DNA of 64,000 nt, from positions 43,363 to 107,362 of the forward strand of contig NZ_BNAW01000029.1 of NCBI RefSeq assembly GCF_014654205.1. The letters are read 5' to 3'. The notes under the pieces are model-generated. The model was given only the letters and a program-made list of their open reading frames with translations. It had not been told where the DNA came from and searched no databases. Positions 16,166 through 24,337 of this stretch are shown one piece after another (the first letter of the stretch is position 1; each line of letters opens with the position of its first letter). The stretch is from Amycolatopsis bullii (GTDB lineage Bacteria; Actinomycetota; Actinomycetes; Mycobacteriales; Pseudonocardiaceae). The position numbers and the translations under genes are program-made.

Positions 16166-17068
16166 TCACCCCGCGGATTCGGACACCTCGGCGGGCGTGT
16201 CGGGGGCCTCGGGGGTCTCCGGGGCCGGGCCTTCGGGCCAGTCCGGGCCCTCGGCGTCCTCGCCGGCGATGCGGTGCCGGCCCGCCCGGTTGGAGCGCAG
16301 GATCTTCGCCAGCACCATGTTGAACGTCAGCGCGATCTCCTGGGCGCCCGGCGAGTGCCACTCGTGGATCGGGCTGCACGCGCCCTGGGCCTGCTGCACC
16401 GCGAGCCGGTCGGTGATCGCCGTCGGCATCACCAGCGAGCCGAAGTTCTCGCGCAGCTCGGCGATCCGGAACTGGTGCTCGTAGGAGCGCACGCGCAGCT
16501 TGTTCACCAGAACGCCGATCGGGCGCAGGTCCGGGTTGAGCTCCTTGCGGATCTTCTCGATCGCCTCCAGGGCGCGGCCCGCGCCGGCCACGGCGTACAT
16601 CGTCGGCTCGGTGACGATCAGGGCGCTGTCCGCGGCGACCAGCGCCGACTTCGTCAGGCGGCCCAGCGACGGCGGGCAGTCGAGGATCACCAGCTCGTAC
16701 GGCGTTTCGCGCAGCGGCGTGCGGTGCAGCTCGTCCAGCGCGCGCGAGAAGTTCGCCAGGCGCCGGCTGTCGGCGTCCGGGTCGTTGAGCAGCTCCAGCT
16801 CTTCGGTGCCGACGAGGACGTCGACGTCCTCGCTCCAGACGCTCGGGGCGATCGCGCGTTCCAGCGTTTCGCGGGTCGGGGTCTCGAGCACGTCCGCGAG
16901 GGTCGCGTCGGTGAAGGGCGGGTCGAGCGAGGTGGTGGCGTTGCCCTGCGGGTCGAGGTCGACGACCAGCGTCCGCGTGCCCCTACGCAAAGCGGCGGAC
17001 GCGATACCGAGAGCGACCGTCGTCTTGCCGACGCCTCCCTTGAGGCTGAGTACGGCGACCGTGTGCAC
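16166..17068 (-). CDS. ParA/Soj-family P-loop ATPase
   Basis: 300 residues. Deviant Walker A LKGGVGKTTVALG (residues about 8-20) and LVVDLDPQGNATTSL, then LVILDCPPSLG as Walker B, define a ParA-type ATPase that usually positions DNA or protein cargo on the nucleoid. The last about 45 residues are acidic, Pro-rich and unlike ParA. There is no parB or parS next to it, so this is an orphan rather than the chromosomal parA. GTG 17068 is 7 nt from TAGGCT (plus 17076-17081), so the mRNA is probably leaderless. nei follows after 3 bp. Confidence 0.9.
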   Translation of the reverse strand: MHTVAVLSLKGGVGKTTVALGIASAALRRGTRTLVVDLDPQGNATTSLDPPFTDATLADVLETPTRETLERAIAPSVWSEDVDVLVGTEELELLNDPDADSRRLANFSRALDELHRTPLRETPYELVILDCPPSLGRLTKSALVAADSALIVTEPTMYAVAGAGRALEAIEKIRKELNPDLRPIGVLVNKLRVRSYEHQFRIAELRENFGSLVMPTAITDRLAVQQAQGACSPIHEWHSPGAQEIALTFNMVLAKILRSNRAGRHRIAGEDAEGPDWPEGPAPETPEAPDTPAEVSESAG

Positions 17069-17075
17069 GGTCTCC

Positions 17076-17081
17076 AGCCTA
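17076..17081 (-). promoter_or_regulatory. -10 box of the ParA-like gene
   Basis: TAGGCT on the minus strand with a 7-nt spacer to the GTG at 17068. It is the leftward half of a divergent promoter pair with the methyltransferase gene. Confidence 0.45.
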
Positions 17082-17161
17082 CGGGTGCGCGGGAAAGGCG
17101 CCGCCGGGCTAGGGCCGTTCACTCGAAGGGAGGAGCTCGGGAGGCGGGCGGAGGCGGGCAC

Positions 17162-17167
17162 TACCCT
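17162..17167 (+). promoter_or_regulatory. -10 box of the methyltransferase gene
   Basis: TACCCT followed by 7 nt and the ATG at 17175; the same box and spacing as rimO. Confidence 0.45.
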
Positions 17168-17174
17168 GTGCGAC

Positions 17175-17900
17175 ATGAAGACGGAGACCGTGGCCGCCCG
17201 GGGTTCGGGCGCCGTCCGCCGGGTGCTCGAGGCCGAGCTGAAGGCCGCCCGCGCGCGGGGCGCCGAGCACCCCCGCGTCGTCGACGTGGGTGGCGGCAGC
17301 GGCGGCTGGGCGGTGCCGTTCGCGGCGGCCGGCTGCCGGGTGACGGTCGTCGAACCGAGCCCGAACGCGCTGGCCACCCTGCAGCGCCGGGCCGAGGAAG
17401 AAGGCGTCTCCGAGCTGATCACGGTGGTCGCGGACGACTCCGACGCCCTGGGCCGGCACGTCGAGGCCGGCTCGGCCGACCTGGTGCTGGCGCACGGGCT
17501 GCTGGAGATCGTCGACGACCCGGCCGCGGTGCTCGCGGCCCTCGCGACGGCGGTCGCGCCGGGTGGCGCGGTGTCGGTGCTGGTCGCGAACCGGCACGCG
17601 GCGGCGTTCCACCGCGCGCTGGCCGGCCGGGTCGGCGAGGCCCGGCAGCTGCTCGAGAGCGCCGACGGAGTCGTCGCGGGCGACACGGTGCTGCGCCGCT
17701 TCTCCGCCGCAGGCCTGCGTGCCGGCCTGGAGGCGGCCGGCCTGGAAGTCACGCTGCTGCAGGGCGACCGGGTGATCTCGGACCTGGTCACCGGCGACGT
17801 CCGGGACGACGAGCTGGCGGAGTTCGAGCGGGTCGCGGCGGGGACGCCGGCCCTGCGGGACATCGCGGGCCGGCTGCACGCGGTGGCGCGCCCGGCCTGA
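17175..17900 (+). CDS. class I SAM-dependent methyltransferase
   Basis: 241 residues, Rossmann-fold methyltransferase. Motif I is VVDVGGGSGGWAVPFAAAG (about 38-56), the acidic residue after strand 2 is in VTVVEPSPNAL, and post-motif ADLVLAHGLLEIVDDP follows. The C-terminal half lacks a recognised substrate domain. Actinobacterial relatives stand near dinB. The substrate is unknown. ATG 17175 is fixed by the -10 box 7 nt upstream. It is transcribed toward dinB with a 76-bp gap and is divergent from the ParA-like gene. Confidence 0.85.
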   Translation: MKTETVAARGSGAVRRVLEAELKAARARGAEHPRVVDVGGGSGGWAVPFAAAGCRVTVVEPSPNALATLQRRAEEEGVSELITVVADDSDALGRHVEAGSADLVLAHGLLEIVDDPAAVLAALATAVAPGGAVSVLVANRHAAAFHRALAGRVGEARQLLESADGVVAGDTVLRRFSAAGLRAGLEAAGLEVTLLQGDRVISDLVTGDVRDDELAEFERVAAGTPALRDIAGRLHAVARPA

Positions 17901-17963
17901 CCTCTTCCGGCGGGTTTCCGCCGTCGCGCTGCCCGGTGATCCGAAACTGTCGGGGGTGGCCGG

Positions 17964-17969
17964 TAGCGT
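17964..17969 (+). promoter_or_regulatory. -10 box of leaderless dinB promoter
   Basis: TAGCGT plus 7 nt leads to GTG 17977. No LexA box (SOS palindrome) was seen around it, so dinB is not obviously DNA-damage controlled here. Confidence 0.45.
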
Positions 17970-17976
17970 CCCGGGT

Positions 17977-19227
17977 GTGGGGCGAAATGCCGAGTTGCCG
18001 GGCGGGATGGGCCGGTTCCGCGTCCGGCCGGGAGAGCCGGTGCCGGACGACACCGGGTGCGGGATGCTGCACGTCGACATGGACGCGTTCTTCGTGTCGG
18101 TGGAGCTGCGGACCCGGCCCGAGCTGGCGGACAAGCCGGTCGTGGTGTCCGGGGGCGGGCCGCGGGCGGTGGTGGCCGCGGCGAACTACCCGGCGCGGAA
18201 GTTCGGCGTGCGCTCGGCGATGCCGTTCTCGACGGCGAAGCGGCTGTGCCCGCACTTGATCAACATCCCGCCGACGTCGGGGCTGTACAGCTCGGTGTCG
18301 CGTGGGGTGATGGGGATCTTCCGCGAGCTGACGCCGCTGGTCGAACCGCTCAGCCTGGACGAGGCGTTCCTGGACGTCAGCGGGGCGTTGCGGCGGCTGG
18401 GCGCGACACCGGCGTCGCTGGGCGCGGAGATCCGCTCGCGGGTGGCGGCCGAGCACGGGATCACCTGCTCGGTGGGGGTGGCGAAGGTCAAGTTCGTCGC
18501 GAAGCTGGCGTCGGGGATGGCGAAGCCGGACGGCATGGTCGTGGTGCCGGCGGCGGAGACGCTGGCGTTCCTGCACCCGCTGCCGGTGTCGGCGCTGTGG
18601 GGCGTCGGCGCGCGGACCGAGGAGCACCTGCGGCGCCTGGGCCTGGCCACGATCGCCGACGTCGCCGCGTTCCCGCCGGAGCGGCTGAAGAAGTCGCTGG
18701 GCGTGGCGGCCGGGGAACACCTGTACCGGCTCGCGCACGGGGTCGACGAGCGGGCAGTGGTGGTCGACTCGCCGGAGAAGTCGATCGGCGCGGAGCACAC
18801 CTTCGACGTCGACCGGCACGACCGGGCTTCGCTCGCGCTGGAGCTGCTGCGCCTTTCGGAGCGGGTCGGCGCGACGTTGCGGGAGCGCGGGGTGCGCGGC
18901 CGGACGGTGTCGATCAAGGTGCGGTTCGCGGACTTCCGGACGATCACCCGGGCCCGCACGCTGGTCGCGGCGACGGACGTGGCGCGCGAGATCCACGCGG
19001 TCGCCGTGGCGCTGCTCACCGAGCACGCGCCGACCGGGGCGGTGCGGCTGATCGGCGTCCGCGTCGAAGGGCTCGACACGGGGGAGGCGGGGGAGCAGCT
19101 GGTGTTCGAATCCCCGGCACCGCGCTGGCGCGACGCGGAGGTGGCGGCCGACGTCGCGCGGTCGAAGTTCGGTTCGGCGGCGGTGCGGCCCGCGTCACTG
19201 CTGGGGCCCCGGGAGCACGGACGGTGA
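17977..19227 (+). CDS. dinB: DNA polymerase IV (Y-family)
   Basis: 416 residues. Error-prone lesion-bypass polymerase. The catalytic carboxylates are seen in HVDMDAFFVSVE (motif I) and SLDEAFLDV (motif III). Steric gate and fingers follow DKPVVVSGGGPRAVVAAANYPARKFG. The little-finger domain ends with GEQLVFESP, where QLVF is a weak candidate for the beta-clamp contact. The start is GTG 17977 because TAGCGT lies exactly 7 nt upstream; GTG 17956 would add seven residues but would precede the probable transcription start. It stands alone. Confidence 0.94.
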   Translation: MGRNAELPGGMGRFRVRPGEPVPDDTGCGMLHVDMDAFFVSVELRTRPELADKPVVVSGGGPRAVVAAANYPARKFGVRSAMPFSTAKRLCPHLINIPPTSGLYSSVSRGVMGIFRELTPLVEPLSLDEAFLDVSGALRRLGATPASLGAEIRSRVAAEHGITCSVGVAKVKFVAKLASGMAKPDGMVVVPAAETLAFLHPLPVSALWGVGARTEEHLRRLGLATIADVAAFPPERLKKSLGVAAGEHLYRLAHGVDERAVVVDSPEKSIGAEHTFDVDRHDRASLALELLRLSERVGATLRERGVRGRTVSIKVRFADFRTITRARTLVAATDVAREIHAVAVALLTEHAPTGAVRLIGVRVEGLDTGEAGEQLVFESPAPRWRDAEVAADVARSKFGSAAVRPASLLGPREHGR

Positions 19228-19383
19228 TCTTCCGCTTGGCGGCATTCCCCCACAACGGCGGCCGAGCCGCAAAACGGTCACGATCGGCGACGGTGACGGT
19301 CCGCAACGCCCTTCAGTCGGGATTTAGCCCAATTCGATCCCTTCTGGATGCGGGATCGGGTAGTCGTGGGGGGGCGGGCCTCG

Positions 19384-19431
19384 TATCCTGGACAGTGCCA
19401 CCCCGCCTGGGGTTGGCTGTTGGGTCCAGGA
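19384..19431 (+). other. leader hairpin and -10-like box before the DUF3040 gene
   Basis: TCCTGGAC (19386-19393) pairs perfectly with GTCCAGGA (19424-19431), and CCCC-gcct-GGGG forms an inner arm. TATCCT overlaps the left arm and is a possible -10 box. The mRNA leader would be about 80 nt. Whether this is an operator or an RNA hairpin cannot be decided from one sequence. Confidence 0.3.
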
Positions 19432-19477
19432 CGTTGCGCGGCCCGGCGCCCGCGACAGCTGTGCCGGAGGAGGAAAG

Positions 19478-19882
19478 ATGCCACTCTCCGAGCATGAGCA
19501 GCGGCTGCTCGATCAGATCGAGCGCGAGCTCTATGCCGAGGACCCCAAGTTCGCATCCACGGTGCGTGGCACCCGGTTGCGTCGCCCCGCTCGCCGACGG
19601 CGTATTCAGGGCATCGCCCTGTTCGTAGTGGGCGTGGCCCTGCTGGTGCTGGGCGTGGTGGTGCCGCAGTTCCGGGTGGCCGACATCCCGCTGATCAGCG
19701 TGCTCGGGTTCCTCGTGATGTTCTTCGGAGTCATGATGGCCGTCACATCGATTCGGCACGGCGCCGACGGAGACGGCAGGGCCGGTGGGCCGGCCACCCG
19801 CGGCGGCAAGCCATCGGGCCGCCGGAGTTCCTTCACCCAGAGGATGGAGGAGCGCTTCCGCCAGCGCTTCGAGGAGCAGTAG
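19478..19882 (+). CDS. DUF3040 membrane protein
   Basis: 134 residues. MPLSEHEQRLLDQIERELYAEDPKFAS is the DUF3040 signature. A basic cluster (RGTRLRRPARRRR) precedes two transmembrane helices (about 44-64 and 72-92), then an Arg/Gly-rich cytosolic tail ends RFRQRFEEQ. This family is conserved in actinobacteria and lies near mraZ in mycobacteria (Rv2169c); its role is unknown. GGAGGAGG sits 8 nt upstream of the ATG. A strong terminator follows. Confidence 0.88.
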   Translation: MPLSEHEQRLLDQIERELYAEDPKFASTVRGTRLRRPARRRRIQGIALFVVGVALLVLGVVVPQFRVADIPLISVLGFLVMFFGVMMAVTSIRHGADGDGRAGGPATRGGKPSGRRSSFTQRMEERFRQRFEEQ

Positions 19883-19897
19883 CGCCGCAAGACGACG

Positions 19898-19935
19898 AGA
19901 TCCGCGTCCCGCCGAACAGGGCGGGACGCGGATCT
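19898..19935 (+). terminator. intrinsic terminator after the DUF3040 gene
   Basis: A perfect 16-bp stem, 19898-19913 with 19920-19935, with a 6-nt loop, starts 16 bp after the stop and is followed by TCTTGTGTG. It is one of the strongest hairpins of the window. Confidence 0.85.
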
Positions 19936-20019
19936 TCTTGTGTGCTCAACCACCCCACGACATCCCACCCGGCCGCGGTAACACGGGGTGACCCCCACCC
20001 GGGTGACCCCGCCCGTGAC

Positions 20020-20190
20020 CAAAGAGGTATCTCGCGTGCTTGCGGAGGCATCACACGTGATCAGAGGGGCATCACACGTGATCAGCGGGGCATCACGATG
20101 AAGCCTCGCGGATCACGCGTGATGCCCCTCCAGACACGAGTGATGCCCGGCTGATCACGCGAGATGCCCTTCCCAGCACGCGCGAGACCG
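20020..20190. repeat. GGCATCA/CACGCG repeat cluster, copy 2
   Basis: The left half has units GGCATCACACGTGATC at about 20047, 20068 and 20089. The right half has the same units inverted (GATCACGCGTGATGCCCC and similar) to about 20185. The design is the same as at 10324-10510: forward units, a turn, then reverse units. Confidence 0.7.
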
Positions 20191-20209
20191 GGACCTCGGG
20201 TGGGGGTGG

Positions 20210-22774
20210 TCAGGTGCGGTTGCGGAAGATCGAGCGGGGGAACAGCTTTCCCTTCCACGAGAGCGGCGCGTTGCGGCGAAGGCTGCGCCGGAGTCCCTCG
20301 AACGCCGGCGGGAGCTCCGGTTGCGGGGCGTCGTCTTCGCCGTACCACGACCTCTCCAGCACGCCGATGACCGTCCGGAGGCTCTGGCGGCCCTCGTCGT
20401 CGAGGTGGTGCTTCGCCGCCAGCTTCTGGCCCGCCACGCGGACCGTGTCGCTGCTCGGGATCGGGAGCCCGCGGTCCGCGCACTCCGCACGCAGCTCTGC
20501 CCAGGCGGCGTCCGACGCGCCCGGCTGGTGCTGGACGATGCGCTGCAGGCGCCGCCGTCGGACGACCTCGCGGGCCAGCGCCGGGCCCGCCAGCAGGAGC
20601 TGCAGCACCACCACCAGCAGCCCGAGCCACCAGACCACCGACGCCGCGAGCAGGCCCAGCGCGGTGATCCAGAGCGCCACCGCCAGCAGCGGCAGCCAGC
20701 CGGCCAGCGCCTGGAACCGGGACGGCGCCGCGACCGGCGCCGGCGCTCTCACCAGCAGTGAGCCCTCGCTCCGGTCGCCGTCGGCAGGCCCGGGCGCCGG
20801 AGCGCCGTCGCCCGGCCGTGGACGTCCGCGATCCAGCAGCCGCCGCAGCAGCGCCGCGGCGGCCAGCGCGACCGCGCCCAGTGCGGCGAGCGCCACCGCG
20901 ACGTCGAACAGCCAGTCGTCGCCGCTCGACGTGTCCTTGGCCGCCTGCGCCGGGAGGTTCGGCTCGTTGTCGCGGGGCACGCCGGTCGGCGCCGCGCTCG
21001 ACTGCACCGTGCTCGGCGCCACCTGGGTGTCGTCGGGCTGGTTGCCGTTCTGCGGGCCGGCCTGCAGGTAAGACGGGGTGATGCCGCGGCCGTCGGACAG
21101 CGGCGTCGGGTCGAACGTCACCCAGCCCTTGTCGCCGAAGTACGCCTCGACCCACGCGTGCGCGTCCTGGGTGGTGATCGACAGGTAGTCGTTGACCTGC
21201 ACGCCCGGCGTGAAGCCGATCGCCACCCGCGACGGGATGCCCGCCACCCGCAGCATCACGCCCATCGCCGAAGCGAACTGTTCGCAGAAGCCGCGCTTGC
21301 CGTTGAGGATGAAGTCGGCGAGCGCGTCGGCGTCGTTCGCCGGCGCGGTCTTCGTGTCGTAGACGAACCCTTGCTGCGCGGTGAAGTAGCGCCAGATCGC
21401 CGTGGCCCGGTCGAAGTCGTTGGACGCGCCGGCGATCAGCTGCTCGGTCTTCGCGCGGACGCGGTCGTCGACCCGGTCGAGCTGGGTGTAGCGCGGCGGC
21501 AGGTCGTCGACGCGCGGCGTCACGCGCAGTTCCGCGGCCGTCGGTTCCCTCAGCGACGCGTATTCGGTGTACGCCGGCGGCGCTTCGCTGCGGGTGGTGA
21601 ACACCGTGCCGCTGATCTGGTCGTAGAGGTAGCCGGTGCCCGCGCCGTCGATCACGCGCGGCGCGCCGTACACCGGCAGCCAGTTATCCCGCCAGCTGGC
21701 CGGCTCGACGTCGATCCGGCGCGCGGTGCCGGTGCCGTCGTCGCCCGGGGCGGGCGGCAGCTGCGGGCCGACCGGGACGCCCTGCTGCGAACGGCCTTCG
21801 TCGTGCAGGCCCCAGCCCTTGTTGGGGTAGTAGGTGTCCAGCGTCATCGCGCGCAGCAGCCGCCGGTCGGTGCCGAGGCCGCGGACCTTGAACAGCTCGC
21901 GGTTCGACCCCTGGTCGAGCATGCCGCGCAGCTCGGTGAACGGCTGGATGCCGAAGCCGCCGGCGCCGGCGCCGGGGCCGTTGCCGCCCTCGCCGAACGG
22001 CATCCGCCCGATGGTGCCGACCCAGGAGATCGCCCCGCCCAGCAGGCCGAGCACGATCGCCGCGCAGACGACCGCGACCGGCGCGGACAGCACGCCCGGC
22101 TTGCCGCTGCGCCCCGGGGCCTCCCGGGTGCGCCAGCGCCGGTGCCGGTGGTTGCCGTCGACGGCGAGCAGGCCGGCGAACGCCGCCCCGCCGAGCAGGA
22201 ACGTCCACCACGGCAGCATTTCTTCGCTCAGCGCGGCCGGCACGGCGTAGACGCAGAGCAGCACGAGCCCGGTCGCCGCGGGTGCCGCGGCGGCGACGGT
22301 CAGCGTGTCGACGAGGACGGCGACCAGCCCGATGAGGATGGTGACGAGGCACAGGATCGGCTGGCTGCCCTCGACCGGCGGCAGTCCGACGCGGATCTGC
22401 TCGGCGGCGCTCGACAGCGTGGTCCCGATCTCGGAAAACGCTTCCGGGCCGGGGATGACCTGCAGGATGCCGTGCGTGGTGAAGGCGCCGGTGATGAGGA
22501 AGAGCAGGACGAGCAGCTGCCCGAAGCCGACGAGGACGGTCGGCGCCTGCAGCGAGCGGAGAGCCAGCCCGGCGGCCCCGATGAGCAGGACGGCGACGAA
22601 CAGGTACCCGAACCAGGCCAGCCCGGAGACGACGCTGGTGACCGAGGTGGCGGCGCACAGGGTGGCAATCCCGGCGGCGACGGGCGCGAGAACGCTGCTG
22701 CGCCAGGCGGAAAGCGGCCGCTCCGGCCGGGGCGCGGGCCGGTCGAACTTCCGCGGCGGGGCGGCGGTGCTCAT
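20210..22774 (-). CDS. TgpA-like membrane transglutaminase (DUF3488/transglutaminase core)
   Basis: 854 residues. About seven hydrophobic helices in residues 20-255 form a membrane domain. A large extracytoplasmic region contains the transglutaminase-like core with Cys in KRGFCEQFASAMGVMLRVAGIPSRV, His in TQDAHAWVEAYF and Asp in WVTFDPTP, the intact catalytic triad. One or two further helices near residue 640 (VAVALAALGAVALAAAALL) and a cytosolic DUF4129-like tail end the protein. Bacterial TgpA proteins are essential or envelope-linked cross-linking/protease-like enzymes. Together with DUF58 and MoxR this is a classic operon in which MoxR remodels an envelope factor. ATG 22774 is part of an ATGA overlap with the frame before it. 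Confidence 0.88.
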   Translation of the reverse strand: MSTAAPPRKFDRPAPRPERPLSAWRSSVLAPVAAGIATLCAATSVTSVVSGLAWFGYLFVAVLLIGAAGLALRSLQAPTVLVGFGQLLVLLFLITGAFTTHGILQVIPGPEAFSEIGTTLSSAAEQIRVGLPPVEGSQPILCLVTILIGLVAVLVDTLTVAAAAPAATGLVLLCVYAVPAALSEEMLPWWTFLLGGAAFAGLLAVDGNHRHRRWRTREAPGRSGKPGVLSAPVAVVCAAIVLGLLGGAISWVGTIGRMPFGEGGNGPGAGAGGFGIQPFTELRGMLDQGSNRELFKVRGLGTDRRLLRAMTLDTYYPNKGWGLHDEGRSQQGVPVGPQLPPAPGDDGTGTARRIDVEPASWRDNWLPVYGAPRVIDGAGTGYLYDQISGTVFTTRSEAPPAYTEYASLREPTAAELRVTPRVDDLPPRYTQLDRVDDRVRAKTEQLIAGASNDFDRATAIWRYFTAQQGFVYDTKTAPANDADALADFILNGKRGFCEQFASAMGVMLRVAGIPSRVAIGFTPGVQVNDYLSITTQDAHAWVEAYFGDKGWVTFDPTPLSDGRGITPSYLQAGPQNGNQPDDTQVAPSTVQSSAAPTGVPRDNEPNLPAQAAKDTSSGDDWLFDVAVALAALGAVALAAAALLRRLLDRGRPRPGDGAPAPGPADGDRSEGSLLVRAPAPVAAPSRFQALAGWLPLLAVALWITALGLLAASVVWWLGLLVVVLQLLLAGPALAREVVRRRRLQRIVQHQPGASDAAWAELRAECADRGLPIPSSDTVRVAGQKLAAKHHLDDEGRQSLRTVIGVLERSWYGEDDAPQPELPPAFEGLRRSLRRNAPLSWKGKLFPRSIFRNRT

Positions 22775-23042
22775 CGCGGACCCCCGATCAGGACGTGGTG
22801 GCGGGCAGTGCTCGGCGTGGTTTGGCGCGGGTTGCGGGCTGGTGCGTGCCGGGCGCGGCTCATGGCGGGCCGCCGGTTGGTGCACGGCTGCTGCGCGGCT
22901 TGGCGGGGGTTGCGGGCTGTCGCGTGCCGGGCGTGGCTCACGGCGGGCCGCCGGTCGGTGCGCGGCTGCTGCGCGCCTTGGTCCGGCAGCGCAACCCCGC
23001 CCGGGTCGTGCTCCGGTGCGTGCCGGGCGGCGCTCATCGCGG
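22769..23042 (-). repeat. tandemly duplicated gene-junction DNA between DUF58 and tgpA-like genes
   Basis: Four copies of a start-like core, ATGAGC or GTGAGC preceded by GGCCCGC/GGTCCGC, occur on the minus strand at 23037, 22941, 22863 and 22774 (steps 96, 78 and 89 bp), each but the last followed by CCCGGCACGC. The DNA between the DUF58 stop and the tgpA-like start is made of these repeats. They also create an open frame 23037-22771 (88 residues, Arg/Ala/Pro/Gln-rich) joined to both neighbours by ATGA overlaps, and both it and DUF58 end in LIGGPR. I read it as duplication of the junction rather than an old gene. Confidence 0.6.
22771..23037 (-). CDS. 88-residue low-complexity ORF in the repeated junction
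   Basis: The ATG overlaps the DUF58 stop (ATGA) and the stop overlaps the tgpA-like start (ATGA), so it could be translated by coupling. Its content is repetitive (RRPAVSHARHATARNPRQ and RRPAMSRARHAPARNPRQ), basic and without a fold signature. It probably arose from the junction duplications. It may matter only as a way to carry ribosomes from DUF58 to the next gene. Confidence 0.3.
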   Translation of the reverse strand: MSAARHAPEHDPGGVALPDQGAQQPRTDRRPAVSHARHATARNPRQAAQQPCTNRRPAMSRARHAPARNPRQTTPSTARHHVLIGGPR

Positions 23043-24308
23043 GCCTCCGATCAGCGTCCCGCGGCGGGCCCCGCTGCGGCACAGCTCGGCCCACACCTGC
23101 GGCATCGGCGACCCCGGCCCCGCGACGATCACGCCCCACCCGGCCGCGCGCAGCAGCGCCGCCGAGTCCTCCGTTGCCGCGGCTCTCTGCTCGGGTGCCG
23201 AAACCCCCGCCGACCACGTCGGCGTGTCCAGCAGCACCGCCAAGCTCCGGATGCCGCGCGGGCGGTACTGGGTCAGCTCGTGCACCGCCTCCGTGCTCAC
23301 CGTGCCGAGCACCGCGATCAGCTCCTGGCCCTCGGCCGGGTCGCCGGCCAGCGTGATGTCGCGCTGGTGCGCCGGCTGCAGGGCGGCCAGTGCGTCGAGC
23401 ACCACGTGGTCGTAATGGTCCCCGCCGTCGCCCGGGGTGTCCGCGAGCGTGACGCCGTGCTCGCTCACCAGCCGGACGCGGTGGCCGGACCGGCGCAGGT
23501 GCAGGGCCGCCGATGCCGCGAACGACACCGCCCACTCCAGGCTCGCCGCCGGGCCGGCGCCGTGGTGTGCGGCCGCTCGGTGGTCCAGGAGCACCGTCGT
23601 GCCGCCGCGCCACGGGCGTTCCTCGACGCGGACCATGATCTCGTCGCGGCGGGCGGTCGAGCGCCAGTGCACCTTCCGCAGGTCGTCGCCCTGGCGGTAC
23701 TGGCGGACGATCACGTCGGCCTCACCCTGCCCGGCGTGCAGCCGGACCGTGCCGTCGTCGCCGACGCCGATGCCCGCGCCGCTCGGCAGGCCCCACAGCG
23801 ACACGACGCGGGGTACCACGACCAGCCGCGAGTGCCCGATCAGCTCGCGCTCGAACTCGCACAGCCCGAACGGGTCGGTGATCGTCGCGCGCAGCGGCCC
23901 GACCTGCTGGATCCCGCGCAGCACCGGCTGCAGCGGGTAGCGCAGGGCGACGCGCCGGTCGTGCGGGAGCCGTTCGACGACGAACCGCGGCCGCGAACCC
24001 AGCGCGTACGGCACGCCGTCTTCGAGCAGGATCTCGCCGGCGGGCAGCCGTCCGCTGCGCCACAGCTCCAGCTGCACCTCGCTGCCGCCGCCGACCGCGA
24101 CCCGCTGCGGGCGCAGGGTGCGGGTGGCGCCGATGCGCAGCCGCGTCGCCGAGATGAACGCGGCGACCAGCAGCGGCAGCGCCACCACGAAGACCGCGAC
24201 CCGCAGCAGGTCGCGTTCGTTGAGCACGAACGAGCACACCGCGGCGGCGATCCCCGCGGCCAGGAGGCAGCGGCCGCGGGTGGTCAGGCCGGACAGGGCA
24301 CGCAGCAT
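23034..24308 (-). CDS. DUF58 domain protein
   Basis: 424 residues. Two hydrophobic helices at residues about 10-55 are followed by a beta-rich region and the DUF58 signature VRQYRQGDDLRKVHWRSTARRDEIMVRVEE (given in part; the core is GDDLRKVHW). The last 150 residues resemble a vWA-like fold. DUF58 proteins act with MoxR ATPases, probably as the adaptor or client. It starts 30 bp after the moxR stop. In ATG CTG CGT GCC, the ATG at 24308 has GGGGAAGAG upstream. The stop overlaps a repeat-derived frame. Confidence 0.88.
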   Translation of the reverse strand: MLRALSGLTTRGRCLLAAGIAAAVCSFVLNERDLLRVAVFVVALPLLVAAFISATRLRIGATRTLRPQRVAVGGGSEVQLELWRSGRLPAGEILLEDGVPYALGSRPRFVVERLPHDRRVALRYPLQPVLRGIQQVGPLRATITDPFGLCEFERELIGHSRLVVVPRVVSLWGLPSGAGIGVGDDGTVRLHAGQGEADVIVRQYRQGDDLRKVHWRSTARRDEIMVRVEERPWRGGTTVLLDHRAAAHHGAGPAASLEWAVSFAASAALHLRRSGHRVRLVSEHGVTLADTPGDGGDHYDHVVLDALAALQPAHQRDITLAGDPAEGQELIAVLGTVSTEAVHELTQYRPRGIRSLAVLLDTPTWSAGVSAPEQRAAATEDSAALLRAAGWGVIVAGPGSPMPQVWAELCRSGARRGTLIGGPR

Positions 24309-24337
24309 GCCGTTCTCTTCCCCGTTGGAGGTGAAAG

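Larger units (their letters stand above)
19883..20209. other. convergent intergenic stretch with terminator and repeats
   Basis: 327 bp between the ends of the DUF3040 gene and the tgpA-like gene. It holds a strong intrinsic terminator, a short GGGTGACCCC repeat stretch (about 19985-20018) and the second GGCATCA repeat cluster. No coding signal. Confidence 0.7.

Noticed and set aside
17941..17977. SOS box for dinB
   Set aside because: No GAAC-N4-GTTC-like palindrome near the promoter.
15755..18259. 834-codon plus-strand frame across nei and the ParA-like gene
   Set aside because: Antisense to two genes with clear catalytic motifs; it also cuts into the methyltransferase and dinB in the wrong frame.
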